From: Ciona savignyi
Lineage: Eukaryota > Chordata > Ascidiacea > Phlebobranchia > Cionidae
Reading direction: 5' to 3'
Length of the DNA stretch: 64,000 nt
NCBI GenBank assembly: GCA_000149265.1
Contig: CH002572.1
Location: 26,218-90,217 of the forward strand
How positions within the stretch are numbered: the stretch's first letter is position 1; every line of letters begins with the position of its first letter. The notes under the pieces were generated by a model, which was given only the letters and a program-made list of their open reading frames with translations, was not told where the DNA came from and did not search any database. This document shows positions 45,501 through 56,600 of the stretch, one piece after another. The translations under genes were made by a program, and so were the position numbers.

Positions 45501-47590
45501 AGAGTTTAGGACAAGATCTGAACTTTCGATCACCAGCCAGTTTGCTTAGAATAGGATAGGTCCTGTAACAAACACAAATTTACCAGCTTATTTTATTGTT
45601 GGAATTACAACATCCTTTTTTGAAGGTTTTAATAATATTATTGGAATTTTCAAAATCAAGTTGGATTTATTTCGTTCTCGTCCAAAATTTCTATCAGCAG
45701 ATTTCTCATAGCAACAGGCGAGGTGGGACTTGATTAGCGCATCTGATAGCGTGGTAATTGGATCAAGCAGCTGCCGCTGGTCAAATCGGCCACTTCTAGA
45801 TTACAAATATGTGTATTGACCAGGCGTGAAGTGGTTCCATTTAAATTTAACGGTCTATTTAGTGCAGACAAAAGTGATCAGAACTACTATCAAGCGATAA
45901 GTGTTGTCGTTGCTAGGTTATTTTTCAGTGATCAGTTGCCTAGAATGCGGTAACACGAGCAAACTGTATTTCAAACGATCTCTTCAGCGTTCTAGTTTTG
46001 GCTAATATTTACCATATTGGAAGTCTATTTGTAGAACGTTTGGAACTCTCCTAAAATGTTAGAAAACATTTATCACGCTGTGTACCAAAAACATGTTTTG
46101 ACCAAACAGTAGCTGAGTTTACTTGAGTTCATAGTCTCGTTTTGACCAAACAGTATAGGTTAGTCGGTCGCGTTTTATATTAAGAGGATAGGGTAAGCAT
46201 AAGGAGAAAGAGAGAAAATCGTCGCTTAACATTGTAGGTGGTCTAAGATAACAATTACGCAGTTTTTATTTCTTCTGCTAAACATATTTTTTCCATAATA
46301 ATAGTAAAAAAATAATAATTCGAATCAGGATATTTGTGTCTGGTTTATTATATTAATTAAAATCTCGCTGAACAGACAGTACCGACCGGTATAAGTTTGC
46401 CAAACAAAAAATCGAACCACGCTTTGAATTAAATCACGTAGAATCGCGCCATTGATGTCATACAATCCGAGATCATTTGTAACACGGTACAAACAAGCTG
46501 TTTCGTGTGTAAGTCGTAGAACAAACCATCCGTTTAGAATGCGAACTGATAACGTAAAGGGGTACTAACGATTGTAAGGTATGGGAACACTCCTTATTGA
46601 GATTGTTAAGCCACAATACCGCCTGTTAAGACGAATCTATAGGGACTGGTTGGTTAGGTGGGATTGAAAAGGTCGTTTTGTCTCAGTCTAAGTGATCGTT
46701 GTACGATTATTAATGTAGTAAGTAATTGGTATGCCGCGTATTAATGTTCAGCGCGTTAAGTGGCGTTCAAGTTATAGTTTAATAAATACTGATAGGAATG
46801 ATTAATATCTAAATTTGTATTACTAAAATGGTCTGGATTTGATGATATTATATTTTTAGTTCCGGACTATTTTTTATGAGCCTTTTAATGATTGATTTTC
46901 GCCTTATTGGTAATAATTAAAAGAGAAATCGATAAAAAGGCGAAAAATAAAAACCATTATTAAACGAAAAGAAAACATAGAGTATTAAACAAGACAAAGT
47001 AATTATTTTCACTACTGTTAGTATCATGCATTTACCGTGCCTCTAAATATTCGAAAAGTAAAAGTTTGGATCCGGCTACTTTATCTTATTTTTAACCCTG
47101 TAAAATCCAAGTTTCTTAACACTAACATTATAGCTTACCTCCCGCGTGTTAATGTACAGACAAGCTAATCAACCGTTTACACAGGTCAACGATCCCTGTG
47201 TTAATCTGCGAACTTGAGACTTGTAGTAAATAGATCTTTGAGACTTGTAGTAAACTGTATTTATGTGTCAATTCGCCCAATGCAACAGTTTACACAGGCG
47301 ATGATGCTGTTAGTCAGGTGGACCTGAGTTTTCCACATCCTATATTACATAATATCCGCGATGACGATGTACACATATAATGAATATATATCAATAGCGC
47401 TACCGTCGAGCTACAAGGACGATTATAGCGTGTTGTGATTACAGCGTATTTTTACTGTTTAAAGGTTTGTTAGAACCCATTAATCTAGTCTAGTGGGTTT
47501 AAGCGACGTCTGTCTTTTCTAGGCATACAACTGAATCGCCAGCGCCTGGTTTCGATTCATCTACCTTTCGGCCAAATCTTACCGTCCGCT
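45500..47590. other. Intergenic region upstream of the SLC6 gene
   Basis: No exon recognised. A 25-bp phrase 'cgttttgaccaaacagta' recurs at about 46095 and 46139. A family B remnant lies at about 47465-47575 (minus). A strong acceptor, TTTTGTCCTTTTCCAG, ends at 47604, 55 bp before the SLC6 ATG. So an upstream untranslated exon or spliced-leader addition is likely. Confidence 0.45.
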
Positions 47591-47659
47591 TTTGTCCTTT
47601 TCCAGGTGTCGTCACATTTATTCAGTTAAGGCTGTATTACGTCATAGAAGTTTACGTTC

Positions 47660-50600
47660 ATGGACCAAAATGGGGATTTACCTGCAACAAACACCACGAA
47701 GAAGCGAGAAAAATGGCAGAGCAAGATCGACTTTGTGTTTGGGGTCGCGGGAGGTTCAATTGGGCTCGGAAATGTCTGGAGGTTTCCCTACTTGTGCTAT
47801 AAGAACGGTGGAGGTGAATACAGAGTGCGAGATATTAAATATACTGGTATATCGTACAAAGTATTGTCAGCATGTGAAGCTATATAGCTTGCCGTTGTTA
47901 CTGCCCGGATGTGTTTTCAATCCTAAGATATTCAAAGGAATATTTTCCAAGCTTTGACTAAACTTCCATTGAATCGAATATCGGGTCATTTTACCGTCGT
48001 GACAATTACAATGATTGTTACGTAACGATAAGTCGGATGTGTCTTTGAGAAAGGCACTTTACGGAAACTGCCTGAACCCAGCGGATTAATGGGTTCTACC
48101 AAATTGAAGGAACGTGTCTATCATATACAACACACTGCAATAGCTCCGGTAACCCAACGATGGGCGCGAGATGATCTGACGATTGCCCGTGTGATAACCC
48201 CCTTGGTTTTCCCATTCACGGGGATAAACATGAATATTCTATCCTATTTAACAGGAGCTTTCTTGATTCCGTACTTGTTGTTCCTGGTGGGAGCAGCTGT
48301 TCCCTTGTTCTTCCTGGAAGCTGCCATCGGTCAATTCACCAGCCGAAGCGTCTCCGCCGCGTGGGACATGTTCCCGCTTATGAGAGGTGACGTCATGATA
48401 TACGTCATAAATCTTCATCATCCGTTATAAAAATGTTTGCTGCCGAAAAAATTCCCTGTGTAACTAGCATACTAAGTCTGACCGATTAGCTTGATAGATT
48501 AGTGTACCGCTTTCAGTCGTAGGGTTGCAGGTTCGAAATTTGTCGCCAGGTAGACGGACATTGCCTGAACCCAGTGGAATAAAGGGTTCTACTAAATTAA
48601 AGGAACGTGTGAATTATACACAACACAGCACTACAATAGCTCCTGTAACCCTATGTTTGGCACGAGGTGATTTGACGATTTCCCGTGTATTACCCCCTTA
48701 GGTTCTAATAGTATGGGGATAAGCACGAATATTCTATCCTATAGTCGTGCTTAATCCCACTGCAAATGGGAAAACGCATATGAAGCGTATAGGCTGTGCT
48801 GCTATTGTGATGACGTAATCACTACACATGACGTAACCTCCGCACACCACAGGCATCGGGTTCGCATCCATGACGATAATAATGAACTTGAACACCTACT
48901 ACATGGCGGTACTGGCGTGGTCGCTCCGGTATATTGTGGCCAGCTTTGAAGCAACACTGCCTTGGACTTCGTGTCACAACGATTGGAACACGCAACGTTG
49001 TTTCGTCTACGGCAGCAACATTAATACGAGTGGGTCCAATTTAATCGATTCTCTTGTGGAGAACACGACGTACGCTACTACTCCGCTGATGAACGCGTCA
49101 TACGCCGTGACGTCACATATGAACACGTCATACGGAATGACGTCACTCAATAATATTTCATCAAACGAAGAAAAGGTGTCATCAGTGGTGGAATATTGGG
49201 AGTAAGTATTAATCTTAACTTATAAGCAAATATTAGCTATCGGCTGATTTATTGCCAATATAGATAGCTAAGCAAATCGGGCTTCTTTAGTTGGAAAACA
49301 AGAACAAACGTTATAACGAGGGTATAATCGTTAGCTTACCGTGCATTTAGATGTGGGTTTGTATGAAATATTTCAGTTAAAGAACTGCCGTCGCTGATTG
49401 ACACATTTGAATGCGGTGAATGCAGTCTGTAGCATTATGACTTATGCTCCTCTCTAGTTTTGCAATTGTGACGACGGAGTACGGCCGTGTGGCCTAATGG
49501 TTAACGCGACCGATACATATACCAACTATATAATAACGATGTAAGGGACGAGCCCATCATGGGTTCGAAACTTAATCCGGTAAAAAATTGTGTCGATGGC
49601 TAAGTAGATATACGAAATGATAAAGCTTTGCCCTAAAATCTTCCGATCACCACTCGCCCACAGTCGGGTTATTGGTACTATATTGCAGTGTGTTGTATAT
49701 AATTTATACGTTAGTTTTACTACAACCATTATTTCACTGGGTTTGGGCAATGTCTGCTAAGTGCCTTGCCAAGGATATTCATTGACTAGCCAAAGACCAG
49801 TTTCGATTCTTCAACCATATTGTAAAAAAGGCGACGCGCTAGCCCACCAGGCTATTTGGTCGGACAGCAAAAGAAACACCTGTCCAATAGTGTGCCAACA
49901 TGCCTGGACCTATTCGCCGGTGTGTAATCCAGTGTAGTCAATCAATCACTGTCACTCGCAATGCGCGTCGCGTCAGGTAGCGTGATAACACTGGGACAAT
50001 GAGTAGCACATCCTATTACCACAAGGAAATACCGGGACGGCGAATAAAGAAAATGAGTCATATGTTACCTGGCCACAGGATTCGGTTACGTGTAAAAACG
50101 TGTTCACCCATAGAAAACATACATTTAGGAAAAACCCGATTCATAGAGAAATGCTTGCGAAATGATTGCTGGGTATTTGGTTACAAAGCTTTTACTATGT
50201 CAACACGTAAGAAAAATATATCATTTCGTGCTTCGCAATAATATTGTATTTAAATTGTATCCCCGTTATCGTGATAGGCCTATCGGATTCCCTCGTAGAA
50301 TACGTAAGGAGCGTTATAAGATTACTTACCCAATGTCCAATTACAAGAGCTAATGTAGTTTGTTATCTAATTAGGACGTTATTTTGGTTAAAGTACAACA
50401 AAATAATCCATTGAGTCAACGCAAAGTCCGTAAAGTGCTTTATCAATTTTGACTGGCAAGTGACCTGTTTCGACCTTTAACCTGTCGACGTAAAGACGCC
50501 GCACTAAACCATTAAGCCCTTCTTAAGTACGACATAGTCCGATATACGCTTAACGAGAATATACTACCACAACATACGTACAAATAACACTAAAAGGAGG

Positions 50601-53600
50601 GAAGGAGGGGAACATCTAATTAAAACTGCGGGAACTAAAAACCTCGCCTTAAACACTAACCTCAACCCAAGTTTTAACCAGTTCGTTTTGCCGCATTTTC
50701 CTGTTCCTGTGTTACGTATCATTTTAGTTGATCCTAGTTTAGGTTATTCATTTTTTGCCCCAGTATTAAAAAATGGCAAACGAATCAAATCACGAAACAG
50801 GAATATCTCAACCCCAGAACCAACGCTAACTTTAACCTCAGCCCTTACACTACCCAATAAAATGTCATAGTCTTCATTTTAGTGTGCAGTTCCCCTCCTT
50901 TTCTTCTTCCGTATTTGCCTTTTGTAGTTCCCCTTACCCAATTGCATTGCAGGCGTGGAGTGCTGGCAAAGTCAAGCGGAGTAGAACAAATCGGCTCAGT
51001 TCGACTCCCGCTGTTCTGCTGCCTCCTAGTGTCATGGATCATCATTTATTTCTGCATCTGGAAAGGGATCGCTTGGACCAGTAAGGTGAGCGATAATGGC
51101 GTCATTAATGACGTTTTTTACGGTAAAATGACGTCAATTTATCAAGTTTTTTTATTTTACATAGTCTCACATGGTAGTGTATTCGTAGAAATGACATTAT
51201 TGGTGTTGGTGTAGCGTAGACTCATTGGATAACTTTTAAACATAAGTTTTATTAAAACACATTAGGAACTGGCGTAGTTATTAATATCACAGAACAATAG
51301 TTACCAATTATGCAACACTGGACTTCTGACGATTATCCAAGCTATATTGACTGTGCCCGGGATGAAAATGAGCACATTGTATTTTAACTAGTGTGTTTTT
51401 CCATCCATCCATGGCTCAGTCAGTTAGAGCGCGTTTTTTAGCTGAAAAGTTGCTGAATGAGTTAATGGGTTAAAGTTAAATAGTAGCAGCGTGTTAGTCA
51501 TACACAACACACTACAATTGCTTCGTTTACCTAATAAAGAACGCCGTGTAGTCGACAAAATAAACTATGTGATAACCTTTTTTAGGTTTTCTAAGTTATG
51601 AGAATAAAGCATGAATATCCCCTCCAACAAAACCCATTGATTACGTGCAGGTGGTGTATTTCACTGCTACATTCCCCCTGTTTATGTTACTTGTGCTGTT
51701 TGTGCGCGGGGTGACGCTGGATGGGGCAAGTGATGGAATATCTTTCTACCTTACACCAAATGTAACCAAGCTTGGAGAGCCACAGGTAATATTATGTGTG
51801 TATCATTGCCTGAACCCAGCGGATTAATGGGTTCTACCAAATTAAAGGAATGTATGTATCATACACAACACACTGCAATAGCTCCGGTAACCCGACAGTG
51901 GGCGCGAGGTGATCTGACGATTGCCCGTGTGTTAACCCCCTTGGTTTTCCCACTCACGGGGATAAACATGAATATCCTATCCTATATTACTGTTATCCGG
52001 CTGAATAGCTTGGTGGCTTTGTGCGTTGCCTTTCAGCCGAACCGTTGTTAGATCAAAACTAATCACTGGGTAATCGGATGGTTGTCCGGCCTGTTTGCCT
52101 GGCGGTTAAGTGCGTCGCCTTTTAATAGAATGGTTGCTGGTGCGAAACTGGTCGCTAGCTAGTCGGTTGTGTCCTTGGGTAATGCACTTAACGGACATTG
52201 CCTAAACCCAGCGGTTTAATGGGTTCTACTTAATTGAAGGAATTTGTCTATCATACACAATACACTGCAATAGATCCGGTAACCCGACGGTGGGCGCGAG
52301 GTGATCTGATGACTGCCCGTGTCTTGACCCCCTTTGTTTTTCCATTCACGGGGATTAACATGAATATCCTATCCTATCCTATGGTTACCCGCGTAATAAC
52401 GTTTTCGCGAGGTACCTTGAGATTGCCTGTGAGATAACTCCACCGCGTTTTTTTATTCTTGTGAATGAAACTTAAATATTAGATCGTATGTGCCCCTGGT
52501 AACTATATATTTCTTAAAAATAATGGTATTTAATCGTTGTTGGGTTTTAACGAGTTCGTTTTGCCGCACTTTCCCCGTTCCCTATTTGTATTTTAGGCTA
52601 AAAAGAATGAACAAAACTAAACCAATGTTAACGAGATTCCATTATTAATATACATCTAATGGAAACTTGATTGACAGTTATGACTTTGATTGACAGGTAT
52701 GGGCGGACGCAGCAACCCAGGTGTTTTATTCCTACTCGCTGTGTAATGGCATCATGGTTGCCATGGGAAGTTATAACAATTACCACCAGAATCTCTATAG
52801 GTAAGATTGTAACTTTAACACAGCCGTAATCAATGTAATTCTTAAGCTTATATAGTAATGTATGTTGTATATGAAACGTTTTTCACTATGTTCAGATCTA
52901 TTCAATCGAATATCTTGGTGGGTATTGCGTCACAGTACCTGGTCGGTTAGGTCCTTGTGCAAGGCACTTAACCGTCATTGCCTAAACCTGTTAAATAATG
53001 GTTTCCGCTAATTTAAAAAATTTTGAATTATACTCAAACACAACACATTGCAATGGCTCCGGTAACCCGACGGTGGGCGCGAGGTGATATGATGATTGCC
53101 TGTGTTAACGCCCTTGGTTTTCCCATTCACAGGGATAAACTTTTCTAAGATTAGATGATTTATTTAAGTATGCTTCCTTTTGTTTCAAGTTATCTGATAA
53201 TTTTCCGTGTCATATGGTCTCTTGGTTTTCCCATGCACTGTAATATACATGAATATTCAATCCTAAGTACATAGCCGTCCAGACTAACTGCAGATCGCTG
53301 ACGCGGTGACAACTTTTTAAAAATTTTTATTTAGCTTGGATAAAAAATAATGAAAAGGTTATCCACAGAGACACGATTGTTCTATCGCTGTTAAACAGCG
53401 GGACAAGTTTTTTCGCCGGCTTTACCGTCTTCTCCGTGCTTGGGTTCATGGCCAAAGAACAGGTAAATATCAAAAAAGGACACATATACATAGATCAACT
53501 ATCCACGCATTAAAATATACATAGATCAACTATTCACGCAATAAAATATCCATGAATCAACCATCCACGCATTAAAATATCCATGAATCAACCATCCACG

Positions 53601-56600
53601 CATTAAAATATCCATGAATCAACCATCCACGCATTAAAATATCCATGAATCAACCATCCACGCATTAAAATATACATGAATCAACTATCCACGCATTAAA
53701 ATATCCATGAATCAACTATCCACGCATTAAAATATCCATGAATCAACCATCCACGCATTAAAACTACACCAACTTGACTGTTGGAATTAGATATTTTTAA
53801 AAATGGTAAAACCTGACTTGCTAATAACATATGATGGAATCAACCTTCCCTATGCTAAAATAGTTCCAACAAGTCGAATGTTGGACATAGAAAGCTGAAC
53901 GTAACACACAGAAATATGAATAATTGAACTATTTAATAGCTCTCTTGGTCCTTTTTATTCTTAACATGTTAAACCATCAGTTGAAAGGTGATGGGATCAA
54001 AACCAGCTCTTTTAAGTTGGTTGTATCTTTGGAAAAGTTTGGACATAAAATTAGAGTTAATTTGAACCCTGTGGTTTTATGTGTCAATAACTGTAGCAAT
54101 GTTTCAATTAAAAACAACACGGTGCAGTATCTCTAGTAACCTGACTCTGGGCATGAGGTAATAATTATAACTTGGTTGGTCAGCATGTCACCTATCAGCC
54201 GATATCTTATGGGTAAGAATGAAAATTGTGTTCTAGTTAGTTGATTGTGTCCTTAGGCAATCACTTAGCTGACATCACCTGAACCCAATGGATTAATTGG
54301 TTCTGCTAAAAATAAAAGACGGTGGGTGCAAGGTAATATGACAAACACCCACATTATAATGCTACCTTATGTATTTGTGAGGTAATCTGACCTTTGCTCA
54401 TGTGATAACTCTCCTGTGTTTTTCCATTCAAGGAAATAACACTGTAATATCACATTAACGCTTTGTACATTTCCCATGGCCCTTCATGATTATGCTAATG
54501 TAGACGTGAAAACAAAATTTGATTTTGGAGCATAATGCGCCGAGTTGTAAGACAGTCGAAAAAACAAAGCCAGAATAATAAATTTTCTCCTAATGAAACC
54601 CCCTCTTTAAGTCTTTAACATGTGACCTCGATGACTGTTGTTTTTCTGCAAATTACGTCAAACGACCATCTTTCCCATTCCTAAAGAGCTCTGTACAAAC
54701 AGTGTCCACCACAACATAGCCTTATGATTGAAAATGAACCATTCTCTCTGTGTTCTGTGATAACTTTCCTGTGTTTTTCCATTCAAGGAAATAACACAGC
54801 AATATCCCAGAAACGCTTTGTACATTTCCCATCAACCTTGATAATTATATCTACCCCGCCATTTCCTCCACAGAACACCTCCATACAAACAGTAGCGGAG
54901 TCTGGACCAGGTCTTGTATTCATTGCGTACCCGAAAGCCATCACTTTGATGCCATTGCCCAATTTATGGGGCGTGCTTTTCTTTCTTATGATATTTCTTC
55001 TCGGGCTCGACAGTCAGGTATTTAAGTTTGTACATGTTAACTCTACTTGTACATGTTAACTCAGCTTGTACCTGTTAACTCTACTTGTACCTTTTAACCC
55101 TACTCAACTTTGAGAATAAGGTGTTTGACTATATAAAAATATTAGGACTGTGCATATACCTAGATTTTGATAGCATTTAACTCAATACAAACATGTTTAA
55201 CCTGTTAACCATTTCACGACACTTTATTTGTCAATTCACCACTATGTTTAATCAAAATGTATATTTTTTTTATTGGAAATTGTCAGATCATAGTAACTGA
55301 ATGCTTTGTATTTGGTTTATATACAAAATCTTTCAACTGTTTCTTTATTTTTTAGTGGTTAAATAATATAAAATCGGATAACCGGTTGACTAAATTTATA
55401 TTGAAACTTACCCCTCCATAGTGAATAGAAACCGTTAAATAAACCGAACAGTATGTTTTACTTAATTTTGTTTAGAAAAATTCTCTTTTTTGTTATTTTT
55501 CTAACATCACATTTACCAAGGTATTTTCCATCACAGTTTATTGGCCAGGAGAGTTTCATAGCAGCCATTGCCGATCTCAAGCCAAACTTATTCAACAGAC
55601 CTTGGCGGAGAGAAAAGCTTGTGGCTTTAATTTGTTTTATTCAATTCCTTGTAGGAATCATCATGATTACTGAGGTACTGATTTGTTTTTACACTAAACT
55701 AGTAAATTTAATGAACAAGATTTTTACTTTGATAAAACTGCTATTGGAAGCCAAATCTTTTTTTTTCTATATTACTGATTATTATAATACTTTATACCTA
55801 TTTTTACTTCGACATGTGTCTATTTCAATCTTAACCCACTAAATTCCTGCACAGTTTTGACTTTGGCCAAGACTCATTTTTAGCTACCCCCTTAACATAA
55901 AGCCCCATAAATCCATCTATACCCACACAAGTGTGCGTATTTAACCTCAAACAATTTCTGCATGTTTTAGTCCTTGCCTACTCTTTTCAGCATAAAGCCT
56001 CCATAAATCCAGCTTTATCTAGGAAACTGTGCCCTTTTCAATATAAAAAAATGTTGTTTGCCATGACACTTTTTCGGCTACATACTAAACACAAAGGTCC
56101 CTTAAATCACCCCCCCTTTATGTTTAAACCCATTTTCCCCCCCCAAAAAATTCAAACCCAATAATACCCCTTTATTTAACCCATATTACCCCAAAAATCC
56201 CACCCATATTACCTCCTTTATGTTCAACCCATTTTACCCCATAAATCCAACCACTTTCAGTTCAACTCTATTCACCCACTTATCCCACCAGGGCGGTGTA
56301 TATGTGTTCAACATGTACGACAACTACGCTGCGGCCGGCTGGTGCTTGTTCTTCATCGGGATCTGTGAATGTGTGACCGTGAGCTACATCTACGGCATTT
56401 CCAAGTTCTGGGGTCATGTTTGTCACATGCTGGGGTTCGAACCCAGGATCCCGTGGTTTAAATACGCTTGGGCCGTCGTCGCTCCTATACTTACCACTGT
56501 AAGTTGGTTTAAAAAAATATACACCCACCTTTTGTTTAAAATATTATATTGTTTGTTTAAAATCTCGTACTTTGTTTAAAATCTCATATTGAAAAAAACA

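Noticed and set aside
53480-53765. Possible CRISPR array (regular 31-bp repeats)
   Set aside because: Units are contiguous without unique spacers, in an intron of a eukaryotic gene; it is a minisatellite.
56280-56528. Antisense open frame opposite SLC6 exon 10
   Set aside because: Shadow frame of a strongly conserved transporter exon.
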